In this document: positions 47,636 to 57,794 of the stretch, one piece after another
How the letters are laid out: each line of letters starts with the position of its first letter
Numbering within the stretch: the stretch's first letter is position 1
DNA from: an uncultured Bifidobacterium sp.
GTDB lineage: Bacteria > Actinomycetota > Actinomycetes > Actinomycetales > Bifidobacteriaceae
Assembly (NCBI RefSeq): GCF_945269915.1
Contig: NZ_CALYOY010000002.1
Coordinates: 1-64,000, forward strand
Length of the DNA stretch: 64,000 nt
Direction: 5' to 3'
Notes under the pieces: generated by a model
What the model was told of the DNA's origin: nothing
Database searches by the model: none
What the model saw: the letters and a program-made list of their open reading frames with translations, nothing else
Position numbers and translations under genes: made by a program

Positions 47636-49135
47636 GTGGATAACACCTCGCAGCAGACGGACACATCACGGGATGTGGAGATGAGCCAGTACGTGGCCGA
47701 CCGCACCCGTGTCAATGAAGATAAGATCAAAGAAGACGACGAGATCATATCCCAGTTCGGTGAATACAACTACGGTTGGCATGATTCCGACAAGGCCGGG
47801 GAGACCGCCCACAAGGGGATTGACGAGAACGTCGTTCGTGCCATCTCGGCCGACAAGGGTGAGCCGAAGTGGATGCTGGACATGAGGCTCAAGGGCTACA
47901 GGTCCTTCATGGAGAAGCCCATGCCCGACTGGGGTGTGGATCTGTCGGGGTTCAAGGCGGATGACTTCAAGTACTACGTCAAGCCCCTCAAGGAGCAGGC
48001 CAAGTCCTGGGAGGACCTTCCGGACGATATCCGGACCACCTACGATCGCCTGGGCATCCCCGAGGCTGAGAAGAACCGGCTGGTCTCAGGTGTGGCCGCC
48101 CAGTACGAGTCCGAGGTCATATACAACTCAATCCGTGACGACCTGAAGAAGCAGGGCGTCATCTTCCTGGATACGGACACGGCCCTCAAGGAACGCCCGG
48201 ACCTCTTCCGGAAGTACTTCGGCACGGTCATTCCGCCGGACGACAACAAGTTCGCCGCCCTGAACACGGCGGCCTGGTCGGGCGGTTCCTTCGTGTACGT
48301 GCCCAAAGGGGTCCACGTGGACATCCCACTCCAGGCCTACTTCCGCATCAATACCCCAAACATGGGGCAGTTCGAGCGGACCCTGATCATCGCCGACGAG
48401 GGATCCTACGTCCACTACGTCGAGGGGTGCACGGCACCCATCTACTCCACCGATTCGCTCCATGCGGCCATCGTCGAGATAATCGTCGAGCCCCATGCCC
48501 GGGTGCGGTACACCACGGTCCAGAACTGGTCCAACAACGTCTACAACCTGGTGACCCAGCGTGCCTACGTCCGCGAGGGCGGCACCATGGAATGGGTGGA
48601 CGGGAACATCGGCTCCAAGGCCACGATGAAGTATCCGGCCTGCATCCTGGCCGAGCCCTATGCCAAGGCCGAGACCCTCTCCCTGGGCTTCGCCGGCAAG
48701 GGGCAGTACCAGGACACAGGCGCCAAGATGATCCACCTGGCCCCCCACACCTCGTCGACCATCGTCTCCAAGTCCATCTCCCGAAACGGGGGGAGGGCCG
48801 CCTACCGTGGTCTGGTCAAGATAGTCAAGGGTGCCGAGAAGTCCTCCTCTTCGGTGGTCTGCGACGCTCTCCTGGTCGACGACTATTCGCGTTCGGACAC
48901 CTATCCCCACGTGGATGTCCGCGAAGATGACGTCTCCATGGCCCATGAGGCCACGGTATCCAAGGTCTCCGAGGACCAGCTTTTCTATTTGATGAGCCGG
49001 GGCCTGGAGGAGAAGGAGGCCATGGGCATGATCGTGCGTGGCTTCGTTGAGCCGATCTCGCGCGAGCTCCCCATGGAGTATGCACTTGAGCTCAATCGCT
49101 TGGTCGAATTGCAGATGGAGGGTTCGGTAGGCTGA
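47636..49135 (+). CDS. sufB: Fe-S cluster scaffold SufB
   Basis: Forms the SufBC2D scaffold that builds Fe-S clusters. The 499-residue product has the SufB blocks [71 protein letters not shown] and [19 protein letters not shown]. The GTG at 47636 follows AGGAGG by nine bases; a frame open further upstream shows no similarity. It is first in sufBDCSUT, overlapping sufD by one base. Confidence 0.96.
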   Translation: MDNTSQQTDTSRDVEMSQYVADRTRVNEDKIKEDDEIISQFGEYNYGWHDSDKAGETAHKGIDENVVRAISADKGEPKWMLDMRLKGYRSFMEKPMPDWGVDLSGFKADDFKYYVKPLKEQAKSWEDLPDDIRTTYDRLGIPEAEKNRLVSGVAAQYESEVIYNSIRDDLKKQGVIFLDTDTALKERPDLFRKYFGTVIPPDDNKFAALNTAAWSGGSFVYVPKGVHVDIPLQAYFRINTPNMGQFERTLIIADEGSYVHYVEGCTAPIYSTDSLHAAIVEIIVEPHARVRYTTVQNWSNNVYNLVTQRAYVREGGTMEWVDGNIGSKATMKYPACILAEPYAKAETLSLGFAGKGQYQDTGAKMIHLAPHTSSTIVSKSISRNGGRAAYRGLVKIVKGAEKSSSSVVCDALLVDDYSRSDTYPHVDVREDDVSMAHEATVSKVSEDQLFYLMSRGLEEKEAMGMIVRGFVEPISRELPMEYALELNRLVELQMEGSVG

Positions 49136-50361
49136 TGTCACAGACAAGCGAAATCACGATTCCCAAGGCGGATCCCAAGGATCCCTATGCCATTCCGGCC
49201 CTGATGCCGTCCAGTGCCGATAAGGAGCCCCGCTCCTTCGACCCGGATGACTTCGCGGTTCCCACCACCAAGCAGGATGACTGGCGGTTCACCCCGATCG
49301 ACCGGATGGGGGAGTTCTTCCAGGTGTTCACACCCAGTGGCCTGACCAGGGCCGAGGTGACCATGATGGACGGGACCCCCGTGGATCCCGCCCGGGTGGC
49401 CGTATCTCAGGTCCCTATGGGACAGGCCCCCTGCGGTACCGTCCTCAAGCCCAGTGACCGAGCGGCGGCCGTGGAATGGGCCAGCTGCAGGGAGGCCACC
49501 GTGGTCCACTTGAGTGGCCGGTTGGATCAGCCGGTCCTGGTCAGGATTCAGGGAGGTGGCTTGGATCTTGACGCCTTCCACCTGGTGATCCAGGTCGACG
49601 AAGAGGCCAAGGTCGACCTGGTCGTGGAGCACGCGGGCCAGGCCCGGTTGGCCGAGGGCACGGAGATCATCACCGGGAAGGACTCCCACGTCTCCACCAC
49701 CTTCATCCAGGAGTGGGCCCCGGGGTCCAAGCACGTAGGCAACCATCGAATCCACGTCGGCGCCGGCGCCTCCTTGCGTCATTCCGTGGTCACCCTGGGC
49801 GGCGATTTCGTCCGCCTGCGTATGGACCAGGACTTTGGTGGGGAACAGGGCGACCTGAACATGCTGGGCATCTACTTCGTGGACCCCGGCCAGCACATCG
49901 AGAACCGAACCATGGTGGTCCACAACCACCCGGAATGCAAGTCCCGAGTGGTCTACAAGGGTGCCCTGGACGGGGCCAAGGCCCATTCCACCTGGGTGGG
50001 CAACGCCCTGATCCAGCCAACCGCACCCGGCACAGACTCCTATGAGCTGAACAGGAATCTGGTGCTGACCCCCGGGGCCATTGCCGACTCTGAGCCCAAC
50101 CTGGAAATCGAGAACGGGAACATCATAGGGGCCGGCCACGCCAGTTCCGTGGGGCGTTTCGACGATGAGGAGCTCTTCTATCTTCAGTCGCGAGGCGTAC
50201 CGGAGCATGAGGCCCGTAAGCTGGTGGTACGTGGCTTCTTCGGCGAACTGGTCGAGGAGATTGGCGTTCCCAGCGTATCCGGTCACCTTATGGGAGTGAT
50301 CGACCGGAGACTGGCCAAGGGTGAAGATGAAGAGATGCAGCGCGTTTTGGAGGAGAACTGA
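49135..50361 (+). CDS. sufD: Fe-S cluster assembly protein SufD
   Basis: Partner of SufB in the scaffold. The 408-residue product has a C-terminal beta-helix of the SufB/D family (HIENRTMVVHNHPECKSRVV; GKLDG-type site VYKGALDGAKAHSTWVGNAL; LEIENGNIIGAGHASSVGRF; LQSRGVPEHEARKLVVRGFF). Its ATG overlaps the sufB stop codon (TGATG), so the two are translationally coupled. Confidence 0.95.
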   Translation: MSQTSEITIPKADPKDPYAIPALMPSSADKEPRSFDPDDFAVPTTKQDDWRFTPIDRMGEFFQVFTPSGLTRAEVTMMDGTPVDPARVAVSQVPMGQAPCGTVLKPSDRAAAVEWASCREATVVHLSGRLDQPVLVRIQGGGLDLDAFHLVIQVDEEAKVDLVVEHAGQARLAEGTEIITGKDSHVSTTFIQEWAPGSKHVGNHRIHVGAGASLRHSVVTLGGDFVRLRMDQDFGGEQGDLNMLGIYFVDPGQHIENRTMVVHNHPECKSRVVYKGALDGAKAHSTWVGNALIQPTAPGTDSYELNRNLVLTPGAIADSEPNLEIENGNIIGAGHASSVGRFDDEELFYLQSRGVPEHEARKLVVRGFFGELVEEIGVPSVSGHLMGVIDRRLAKGEDEEMQRVLEEN

Positions 50362-50362
50362 C

Positions 50363-51142
50363 ATGTCAACACTGGAAATCAAGGATCTGTACGCCTCGGT
50401 CGAGACCAAGGAGGGTCGTAAGCAGATCCTCAAGGGTGCCACGCTGACGGTCCACTCGGGGGAGACCCATGCCATCATGGGACCCAACGGGTCCGGCAAG
50501 TCCACCCTGGCCTACACCCTGGCCGGGCATCCCAAGTATGAGGTGGATTCAGGCCAGGCCCTCCTGGACGGTGAGGACCTCCTGAAGATGACCCCGGACG
50601 AGCGGGCCAAGGCGGGTCTCTTCCTGGCCATGCAGTACCCCGTCGAGGTGCCCGGCGTCTCCATGACCAACTTCCTGCGTACCGCCAAGACCGAGGTGGA
50701 CGGGAGGGCCCCGGCCGTCCGTGAATGGGCCAAGGAGCTGAACAGCGCCATGAAGAGGCTGCGGATGGATCCCAAGTTCGCCCAGCGCTCGGTCAATGAG
50801 GGGTTCTCCGGTGGTGAAAAGAAGCGTGCCGAGGTCCTCCAGTTGGAGCTGCTGAAGCCCAAGTTCGCCGTTCTGGACGAGACCGACTCCGGGCTGGACG
50901 TGGATGCCCTCCGTATCGTCTCCGAGGGTGTGAACCGGGCCAAGGAGAACACAGGGCTGGGCATCCTCATGGTGACCCACTACACCCGCATCCTCAAGTA
51001 CATCAAGCCCGACATCGTCCATGTCTTCGCCCAGGGCAGGTTCGTCAAGACCGGCGGACCGGAACTGGCCGACACCCTGGAGGAGACCGGGTATGACCAG
51101 TACCTCCCCGAGGGCTCGGAATCGGAGTCAGCACTGGCCTGA
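50363..51142 (+). CDS. sufC: Fe-S cluster assembly ATPase SufC
   Basis: The ABC ATPase that drives SufBD. The 259-residue product has a Walker A motif (IMGPNGSGKSTLAYTLAG), the family signature FSGGEKKRAEVLQLELLKPK and Walker B AVLDETDSGLDVDAL. The ATG at 50363 has AGGAG just upstream and begins one base after the sufD stop. Confidence 0.96.
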   Translation: MSTLEIKDLYASVETKEGRKQILKGATLTVHSGETHAIMGPNGSGKSTLAYTLAGHPKYEVDSGQALLDGEDLLKMTPDERAKAGLFLAMQYPVEVPGVSMTNFLRTAKTEVDGRAPAVREWAKELNSAMKRLRMDPKFAQRSVNEGFSGGEKKRAEVLQLELLKPKFAVLDETDSGLDVDALRIVSEGVNRAKENTGLGILMVTHYTRILKYIKPDIVHVFAQGRFVKTGGPELADTLEETGYDQYLPEGSESESALA

Positions 51143-51176
51143 AAGACGCGCGGCGGTCAAGGAATGGAGGCCGAAG

Positions 51177-52451
51177 ATGGTTGATGAGGCACGGATACGC
51201 AGTCAGTTCCCGATCCTGGACCAGGAGGTGCACGGACACCCTCTGGTCTACCTCGATTCGGCGGCGACGGCCCAAAAGCCGGTCTCCGTGATCGATGCCG
51301 TCAGGGACTTCTACCTGCGCGACAATGCAGGGGTCCACCGAGGTGCCCATGAGCTGGCCGCCCGGAGCACCGTGGCATTCGAGGAGGCCCGAGCCAAGGT
51401 GGCAGCCCTGGTGGGGGCGGAATCGCATGAAGGAGGCGAGGAGATCGTCGTCACGGCCGGCGCCACGGCCGCCCTGAACCTCCTGGCCACCGCCTTCGGC
51501 AACGCCTCCCTGGGGCGCGGTGGAGGGGCCGCACAACGATTCGCCCTGAAGCCGGGCGACGAGATCGTGACCAGCAAGGCCGAGCACCATTCGGTCCTGC
51601 TGCCTTTCCAGGAGTTGGCCTACCGCACCGGGGCCACCCTCAAGGCCTTCGACCTGGATGACCAGGGCAGGATCCTGGCCGAAACGGCAGATCAGGTCAT
51701 CACCGAGCGGACCAGGGTGGTGGCCATCACCCATGTGAGCAACGTGACCGGGGCCATCACCGATATCGATCCGATCGTCAGGCGTGCCCATCAGGTGGGT
51801 GCCCTGGTGGTCCTGGACGTATGCCAGTCGGTGCCACATCTGCCCATTGATCTGCATGCCATGGATGTTGACTTTGCGGCATGGAGCGCTCACAAGATGT
51901 ACGGCCCCACAGGGGTGGGTTTCCTTTACGGCCGGCGCGGGCTTCTGGAGGCCCTGCCCCCGGCATCCTTCGGAGGGTCCATGGTGGAACTGGCCTATAT
52001 GGACAAGCCCGCCCAGTACATGGACCCGCCGGCCCGGTTCGAGGCGGGCACCCAGCCCGTGGCGCAGCTGATCGGGGCCGGTGTGGCCGCGGACTGGCTG
52101 CGCGCCATCGGCATGGACCGGATCGCCGCCCATGAGGCCACCATCACCAGGGGGCTGCTCAGGTTGGGCCAGGTGGAGGGGGTCAGAATCCTCGGTCCCA
52201 CCACTCCCGAGAACCGTATAGGCACCGTCTCCTTCGATGTGAAGGGGGTCCACCCCCACGATGTGGGCCAGTTCATCGACTCGCGGGGTATCGCCATCAG
52301 GGTAGGTCACCACTGCGCCCAGCCCGTCCATAGGCATTTCGGTCTCTTCGCCTCCAACAGGGCCTCGACCGGGATCTACAATACGGTGGCGGAAACGGAT
52401 GCCCTGCTTGAGGCGGTTGCCGAGGTCAGGCACTTCTTCAAGGTGGATTGA
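51177..52451 (+). CDS. sufS: Cysteine desulfurase SufS
   Basis: PLP enzyme that mobilises sulfur from cysteine for the Suf scaffold. The 424-residue product is a type II (SufS) desulfurase: YLDSAATAQKP at the start, SKAEHHSVLLPFQEL, DFAAWSAHKMYGPTGVGFLY with the PLP Lys, and the active-site Cys in RVGHHCAQP. ATGGAGG precedes the ATG at 51177. It lies between sufC and its sulfur acceptor sufU. Confidence 0.96.
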   Translation: MVDEARIRSQFPILDQEVHGHPLVYLDSAATAQKPVSVIDAVRDFYLRDNAGVHRGAHELAARSTVAFEEARAKVAALVGAESHEGGEEIVVTAGATAALNLLATAFGNASLGRGGGAAQRFALKPGDEIVTSKAEHHSVLLPFQELAYRTGATLKAFDLDDQGRILAETADQVITERTRVVAITHVSNVTGAITDIDPIVRRAHQVGALVVLDVCQSVPHLPIDLHAMDVDFAAWSAHKMYGPTGVGFLYGRRGLLEALPPASFGGSMVELAYMDKPAQYMDPPARFEAGTQPVAQLIGAGVAADWLRAIGMDRIAAHEATITRGLLRLGQVEGVRILGPTTPENRIGTVSFDVKGVHPHDVGQFIDSRGIAIRVGHHCAQPVHRHFGLFASNRASTGIYNTVAETDALLEAVAEVRHFFKVD

Positions 52452-52509
52452 GCGTTCACCAGGGGCACAGCGAGAGGCGCGAAACCAGCAATACGGGTAG
52501 GTTGAAGGC

Positions 52510-53079
52510 ATGGCAGATTTTGGCATGAGCGATCAGGAACTGGAGCAGATGTACCAGGAGGTGATTCTGGAGGCGGCCAGGGACCCCCATGGGAGGGTAC
52601 CCGAGGACCGTCCGGGTTCTCCGGCTCCGCATGATGGCGTGACCATGAAGGTGGAGCACGGGTACTGTGTTCCGGCCGAGTCCCAGCAGTTCAATCCCAC
52701 CTGTGGCGACCATGCCACCATCCATGTCGAGGTCTCCGATGGTACCGACGGACGACCCAAGGCCATCAGGCGGATCGTCTGGCAGGGCGACGGGTGCTCC
52801 ATCTCCCAGGCCAGTCTCTCGGTCATGGTCGACCTGGTCCAGGGCAGGAGTGTGGAGGAGGCCATGCACCTGGCCGAGGAGTTCCACAGCCTCATGGAAT
52901 CGCGCGGAGCTGGAATCCAGAACGAGGATGCCGAGGAGGAACTGGGCGATGCCGTGGTCTTCCAGGGGGTTTCCAAGTACCCCATGCGCATCAAGTGCGC
53001 ACTCCTGGGCTGGGAGGGCATGAAGGCCTCCGTGGCCCAGGCCCTGACCGATATGGACAAGGAGAAGGAGCAGGCGTAA
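52510..53079 (+). CDS. sufU: Sulfur-transfer protein SufU
   Basis: Zinc-bound sulfur acceptor of SufS. The 189-residue product has the three Cys ligands in FNPTCGDHA, WQGDGCSISQASLS and MRIKCALLGWEG, plus the insert of about 18 residues (PHGRVPEDRPGSPAPHDG) typical of SufU rather than IscU. Its TAA overlaps the next ATG by one base. Confidence 0.95.
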   Translation: MADFGMSDQELEQMYQEVILEAARDPHGRVPEDRPGSPAPHDGVTMKVEHGYCVPAESQQFNPTCGDHATIHVEVSDGTDGRPKAIRRIVWQGDGCSISQASLSVMVDLVQGRSVEEAMHLAEEFHSLMESRGAGIQNEDAEEELGDAVVFQGVSKYPMRIKCALLGWEGMKASVAQALTDMDKEKEQA

Positions 53080-53732
53080 TGAGTTCTTCCGACAATCTGG
53101 TGCCGGAGCCCCAGGACTCCATCCTGGCTTCGGTCAACCGTGCCATCGACGACGAGGAGAAGGCCCAGGCCCTGGCGCAGAACCCGACCCAGGCTGAAGC
53201 CATCATGGGGATGGGCACCAAGTCCAACCCCGCACCGGTCCGTTCCACCACCGGCTCGAACAAGAAGGCGGACCAGGATGACAGACCGGGTTCCGTGAAG
53301 TCACCTGACCGTGCAGGGGATGTCATTGCGGCACCGGGGGCGTCGGGGGAGGAGACGGAGCACGCTTCCTCCATACCCCTCAAGGCCGTGGACGAGATCG
53401 GCCGCGCGACCGCGCAGGATGTTCGTGAGGCCCTGCACCAGGTCATCGACCCCGAACTGGGCATCGACGTGGTGGACCTTGGTCTGGTCTATGGAATCGA
53501 GATCGACGAGCTGGGCCGTGCCATCATCACGATGACCCTGACCACCCCGGCCTGCCCACTGACCGATCTGATCGAGGATCAGTGCGCCAGCGTCCTGGCC
53601 GGTCTGGTCGAGGAATTCCGGATCGACTGGACCTGGACCCCTCGGTGGAGCCTGGACATGATCACCCCTGACGGCCGTGAGCAGCTGGCCGCCATCGGAT
53701 TCAACCTGGAGAACATGCCCACCTACAGCTGA
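53079..53732 (+). CDS. SufT-like MIP18/DUF59 Fe-S carrier protein
   Basis: A 217-residue protein whose C-terminal part (about 110-217) is a MIP18/DUF59 domain: DVREALHQVIDPELGIDVVD, then LVYGIEIDELGRAII and the conserved Cys in TTPACPLTDLIEDQ. The N-terminal 105 residues are acidic, low-complexity and variable. SufT proteins help deliver Fe-S clusters to target enzymes. It is the last gene of the suf operon, overlapping sufU by one base. Confidence 0.88.
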   Translation: MSSSDNLVPEPQDSILASVNRAIDDEEKAQALAQNPTQAEAIMGMGTKSNPAPVRSTTGSNKKADQDDRPGSVKSPDRAGDVIAAPGASGEETEHASSIPLKAVDEIGRATAQDVREALHQVIDPELGIDVVDLGLVYGIEIDELGRAIITMTLTTPACPLTDLIEDQCASVLAGLVEEFRIDWTWTPRWSLDMITPDGREQLAAIGFNLENMPTYS

Positions 53733-53812
53733 CCACCGGTCCTGCCCGTCGAATACAATGATGATTCCGGTCCGCCGTGACCGGCACGGCGTATGAGAGA
53801 AAGCATCGTGAT

Positions 53813-55141
53813 ATGTCATTATCCATGGGCTGGAAACTGCACGGCGACGGAAAGACGCTGGCACCGGGCGAGGTCGTTGAACCGGATGAACGACTGACTT
53901 GGCCGCGTACGGCAGGCATAGGTGCGCAGCATGTCATCGCCATGTTCGGATCGACCTTCCTGGTTCCGATCCTGACCGGGTTCGATCCATCGACCACCTT
54001 GTTCTTCACGGCCTTTTCCACGGCCCTCTTCCTCCTGATCAACAAGAACAAGCTCCCCTCCTACCTGGGCAGCTCCTTCGGCTTCATCGCCCCGATCACC
54101 GCGGTCACCACGGCCCACAAAGGCCTGGCCGTGGCCTCCTTCGGGATCATGGTGACCGGTGCCCTCCTGCTCCTGATCGGTGTCATCGTCCACTTCGCCG
54201 GTGCCAAATGGATCGACATGATCATGCCGCCCGTGGTCACCGGTGCCATCGTGTCGATCATCGGCTTCAACCTCGCCCCCTCGGCATGGAACAACTTCAA
54301 GTCGGCCCCCCTGACGGCCCTGGTCACCCTGGTGGCGGTCATGCTCATATCGGTTCTCTTCAAGGGCCTTATCGGTCGACTGAACATCCTGCTCGGCGTC
54401 CTGGTGGGGTACGTCTTCGCCATCACCCAAGGCCAGGTGGACTTCCGGGCCGTCGAAGAGGCGGCCTGGATCGGCCTGCCCCGGTTCCACACGCCCCAGG
54501 TCGATATGAGTGTCCTGGCCATGTTCATCCCGGTCGTCCTGGTCCTGGTGGCCGAGAACATCGGCCACGTCAAGTCCGTCTCCCTGATGACCGGCCGCGA
54601 TTACGACGACCAGATCGGCACGGCTCTGATCTCCGACGGCCTGGGCACCTTCTTCGCCGGGCTCGGCGGCGGGTCGGGCACCACCACCTATGCCGAGAAC
54701 ATCGGCGTCATGGCCGCCACCAAGGTCTACTCCACTGCGGCCTACTGGTGCGCTGCGGCCTTCGCCTTCCTGCTCAGCCTCTGCCCGAAGTTCGGCGCGG
54801 TCATCAACACCATCCCCACGGGCGTCCTGGGCGGGGTCACGACCATGCTCTACGGCATGATCGGCATGCTGGGCATCCGCATCTGGGTGGAGAACAAGGT
54901 CGACTTCGGCAAGTCCGTCAACATGACCGTCGGCGCCATCGTCATGATCGTCGGTATCGCGGACTTCACCTTCGCGGTTGCCGGCATCAGTTTCAACGGC
55001 ATCGCCATCGGCTCGGTCGCGACCCTGGTCATGTACCACGGCCTCAAGGCCATCGGGCGCTGGAGGGGGACCATCGACGGCGATGACTACATCCATGAGG
55101 ACCAGCCGGCCCAGGCCCAGGAGACAGCGGGGAAGCACTGA
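53813..55141 (+). CDS. uraA: Uracil permease
   Basis: A 442-residue NCS2 transporter. The family motif AENIGVMAATKVYST has the uracil-type E-N-x-G form, and LVLVAENIGHVKSVS carries the conserved TM8 Glu. The ATG at 53813 (MSLSMGWKLHG) has AGAAAG nine bases before it; an ATG 36 bases upstream is less likely. It probably scavenges uracil for UMP and, through PyrG, CTP. It is convergent with the SpoU gene. Confidence 0.92.
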   Translation: MSLSMGWKLHGDGKTLAPGEVVEPDERLTWPRTAGIGAQHVIAMFGSTFLVPILTGFDPSTTLFFTAFSTALFLLINKNKLPSYLGSSFGFIAPITAVTTAHKGLAVASFGIMVTGALLLLIGVIVHFAGAKWIDMIMPPVVTGAIVSIIGFNLAPSAWNNFKSAPLTALVTLVAVMLISVLFKGLIGRLNILLGVLVGYVFAITQGQVDFRAVEEAAWIGLPRFHTPQVDMSVLAMFIPVVLVLVAENIGHVKSVSLMTGRDYDDQIGTALISDGLGTFFAGLGGGSGTTTYAENIGVMAATKVYSTAAYWCAAAFAFLLSLCPKFGAVINTIPTGVLGGVTTMLYGMIGMLGIRIWVENKVDFGKSVNMTVGAIVMIVGIADFTFAVAGISFNGIAIGSVATLVMYHGLKAIGRWRGTIDGDDYIHEDQPAQAQETAGKH

Positions 55142-55215
55142 CCTTCAGGACCTATCGTCGCCGACGGTCATCGGCATAGGGGTGCGCCCCTGCATGGATT
55201 CGGGTCCACCCCGTG

Positions 55216-56094
55216 TCAGGCGTGCAGGGGCCGCGTCGCATAGAAGGCGACGGCACTGGAGGCGGCCACGTTCAGGCTGTCCACCTGGTGACTCATGGGA
55301 ATGCGCACCGTCAGATCGCAATGGGCGATGGTCTGCCTGGACAGTCCGTCACCCTCGGTACCGAAGATCAGGGCGAGCCTGTCGATATGCCCGGGATCCG
55401 TACTGCCGGATCGGGGGAGGAGACGGGCGGTCAGATCGTCCAGGCTGATCGAATCATCACTCAGGGCCATTGCGGCGGTCGTGAATCCCAGTCGGTGCAG
55501 ATCCTCCAGACCCTGAACCGGCCAGTAATGCCTGTCATCCCCGCCGATCCTGGTCCAAGGCACCTGGAAGACGGTCCCCATGGAGACCCTGGCGGCGCGC
55601 CGATACAAGGGGTCCGAGCAGGAGGGGGTCACCAGGACGGCATCCACACCCAGGGCGGCCGCCGAACGCATCAGGGCCCCGATGTTGGTGTGGTCGACGA
55701 TGTTCTCCATGACGGCCACCCGTCTGGCATCCCTGCAGACCTGATCGACCGAGGGGAGGGGCCACCGGCGCATGGCGGCCAGGGCGCCCCGGTGGAGGCG
55801 GTATCCGGTTATGGCCCTCAGCTGCTCAGGACTGGCCACATAGACCGGTACATCGGGGCCGAAGGAGCCATCGACCTGGTCGAACAACCCGCCCATGCCC
55901 TCCAACCAGGGTTCCTCCACCAGGAAGGAGATGGGCTCGACACCGGCATCCAGGGCCCGGGTGATGACCTTTGGCGACTCGGCTATGAAGAGCCCCTTGG
56001 CCGGTTCCAGCCGGTTCCGAAGCTGGAGCTCGGTAAGGTGGGTGTACGCCTCGATACGGTCATCATCGATGGACCCTATGGGTATCGTGCGCAT
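55216..56094 (-). CDS. SpoU/TrmH-family RNA 2'-O-methyltransferase
   Basis: A 292-residue enzyme of the SPOUT fold. An N-terminal substrate-binding domain (about 1-100) is followed by the TrmH motifs DHTNIGALMRSAAALGVDAV, IFGTEGDGLS and the final MSHQVDSLNVAASSAVAFYA. It is likely to 2'-O-methylate 23S rRNA or tRNA; the target is not clear from sequence. It lies between uraA and tRNA-Leu on the minus strand. Confidence 0.9.
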   Translation of the reverse strand: MRTIPIGSIDDDRIEAYTHLTELQLRNRLEPAKGLFIAESPKVITRALDAGVEPISFLVEEPWLEGMGGLFDQVDGSFGPDVPVYVASPEQLRAITGYRLHRGALAAMRRWPLPSVDQVCRDARRVAVMENIVDHTNIGALMRSAAALGVDAVLVTPSCSDPLYRRAARVSMGTVFQVPWTRIGGDDRHYWPVQGLEDLHRLGFTTAAMALSDDSISLDDLTARLLPRSGSTDPGHIDRLALIFGTEGDGLSRQTIAHCDLTVRIPMSHQVDSLNVAASSAVAFYATRPLHA

Positions 56095-56254
56095 CCTCGT
56101 CTCCTTCCCCTAGGTGGGGATGTCCCCGGCGGCATCGATCACCTGTCATCCGGCCCGCACGCCACCCTGCAGGCTCCATGTCCGGCGGCGAACCACCGGC
56201 CTGAGGAGGGGAGGGCGAGAATCGGACATGGCGGAAGGGGAAACCCATCTACCG

Positions 56255-56292
56255 AAAAGGCACCATCGTGACGGAATCATCCCGATGGTGCC
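56255..56292 (-). terminator. Terminator of tRNA-Leu
   Basis: GGCACCATCG pairs with CGATGGTGCC over a 14-base loop; the minus strand then reads TTTTCGG. It starts just after the tRNA 3' end. Confidence 0.85.
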
Positions 56293-56300
56293 CAATCCGT

Positions 56301-56387
56301 GTCCGGAACGGGAGTTGAACCCGTACGCCTGTATAAAATAGGCACTAGCACCTCAAGCTAGCGCGTCTACCATTCCGCCACCCGGAC
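56301..56387 (-). tRNA. tRNA-Leu (GAG)
   Basis: On the minus strand the acceptor arms GTCCGGG / TCCGGAC, an anticodon stem CTAGC / GCTAG with loop TTGAGGT (anticodon GAG), a long variable arm and a T-arm ACGGG-TTCAACT-CCCGT fold into a class II tRNA of 87 bases. The anticodon reads CUC and CUU Leu codons. CCA is not encoded. Confidence 0.95.
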
Positions 56388-56537
56388 AGGTGCGCTTTCG
56401 CAACAGAGGAAACTATAGCATCTTTGGGCCGATTTTGCATAGGGGGCAAGGGTTGCGTGTCGTTGGGTCCGGGCCGGGGCACGAGGCCGACATCTCCCAT
56501 ACGCCGGTTTTCGCCCGGCGACGCTAGCCTGAAAGGC

Positions 56538-57317
56538 ATGACCGCACCGCTCTTTCTCTTGGACCCGGAACGGGACGACACCCCCCTGGCCAGTGACGAA
56601 CTCCACACGGGATGGAAGCTCAGGCTTCCCCAGCATGTCAGACGTCATGCCATCCGATCGATGAGGTTGTCCCAGGGCTGTGAAATTCAACTGTCGGACG
56701 GGCAGGGGCTCAGGCTCCGGGCCACCATCAAGGATGTCGAAACAGGCTTGGTCGAGGTCACCGCCGTCGGGCGGGAGAATGCGCCTGACGTGTCCCTGAT
56801 CCTGGTTCAGGCCCTGGCCAAGGGTGGTCATGATGAGGATGCCATCGATATGGCCACCCAGATAGGGGTCGACAAGGTGAGACCCTGGCAGGCGGATCGG
56901 TCCATCGCCAAGTGGAAGGAGGGTCGGACCGATCGCAAGTGGCGCCAGGTCCTCGATGCGGCCACCGAGCAGTCCAGACGGGCCATGACACCAGAACTCC
57001 TTCCGGTCCTGACCAGCAAGCCCCTGGTTAGGGACTGTCATGAGGCGACCGGACGGGGAGACCTGACTGTTGTGCTTCACCAGGACGCGACCATGGACTG
57101 GGAGGATGTGGAGCAGCGGGCCGCAAGCCTGGATACCGGCAGATGCGTGCGTGTCATCATCGGTCCTGAAGGTGGGATCGGCATGATGGAGGTCCAGGAG
57201 ATGGTCGAGGCCGGGGCGGTGGCCACGGCCCTGGGTGGAAACATCCTGAGGGCTTCTACGGCTGGCCCCGTGGCCCTGACCCTCCTGGCACGGGCCCTCG
57301 GGCGGTGGAGGTGCTGA
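56538..57317 (+). CDS. rsmE: 16S rRNA m3U1498 methyltransferase RsmE
   Basis: Methylates U1498 of 16S rRNA. The 259-residue product has an N-terminal PUA-like domain (HVRRHAIRSMRLSQGCEIQL) and a SPOUT domain with QALAKGGHDEDAIDMATQIG, IGPEGGIGMMEVQEM and ALGGNILRASTAGPVALTLL. GAAAGG lies just before the ATG at 56538. It is first in the rsmE-HIT-phoH-ybeY-corC-era cluster. Confidence 0.94.
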   Translation: MTAPLFLLDPERDDTPLASDELHTGWKLRLPQHVRRHAIRSMRLSQGCEIQLSDGQGLRLRATIKDVETGLVEVTAVGRENAPDVSLILVQALAKGGHDEDAIDMATQIGVDKVRPWQADRSIAKWKEGRTDRKWRQVLDAATEQSRRAMTPELLPVLTSKPLVRDCHEATGRGDLTVVLHQDATMDWEDVEQRAASLDTGRCVRVIIGPEGGIGMMEVQEMVEAGAVATALGGNILRASTAGPVALTLLARALGRWRC

Positions 57318-57418
57318 TTCTCGGTTGTCCGGCTTCAATCCGGGCGAAATATCTGACAAGAACCATATGATGGTTGGTAGTGAATCTCAATCGTGAAAGG
57401 TCTGACCAAGGAGCGGGT

Positions 57419-57766
57419 ATGAGTGATTCAGAACATGGTGACGGCTGCATCTTCTGCAAGATCATCGCGGGTGACATTCCCAGCCAGAGGGTCTATGAGG
57501 ACGAAAGCGTCTATGCCTTCAAGGACGCCAACCCCAAGGCCAAGGTCCATGTTCTGATCGTTCCCAGGCGCCATTACGCCAATGTGGCCGAGCTGGCCAA
57601 GGCCGATCCCCGGACCCTGGCCCACATCGTCGAGGTGGCCCAGTCCATCGCCGACCAGGAGTTCCACGGTGCCTACCGACTGATCTTCAACTCCGGAGAG
57701 GATGCCGGCCAGTCCGTCTTCCATGTGCACGCCCATGTCATGACCGGGGAGGTCCTGCCCGAGTGA
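57419..57766 (+). CDS. HIT-family nucleotide hydrolase
   Basis: A 115-residue HinT-like purine nucleoside phosphoramidase with CIFCKIIAGDIPS at the N-terminus and the HIT triad VFHVHAHVMTGEVLPE. AAGGAG precedes the ATG at 57419. The usual neighbour of rsmE and phoH in actinobacteria. Confidence 0.94.
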   Translation: MSDSEHGDGCIFCKIIAGDIPSQRVYEDESVYAFKDANPKAKVHVLIVPRRHYANVAELAKADPRTLAHIVEVAQSIADQEFHGAYRLIFNSGEDAGQSVFHVHAHVMTGEVLPE

Positions 57767-57794
57767 CTGCTGCTGAGACGACAGAGGGGATGAC

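Noticed and set aside
53819..55138. Antisense frames over the uracil permease gene
   Set aside because: His/Asp/Gly-rich composition with no domain; the plus strand encodes a clear NCS2 carrier.
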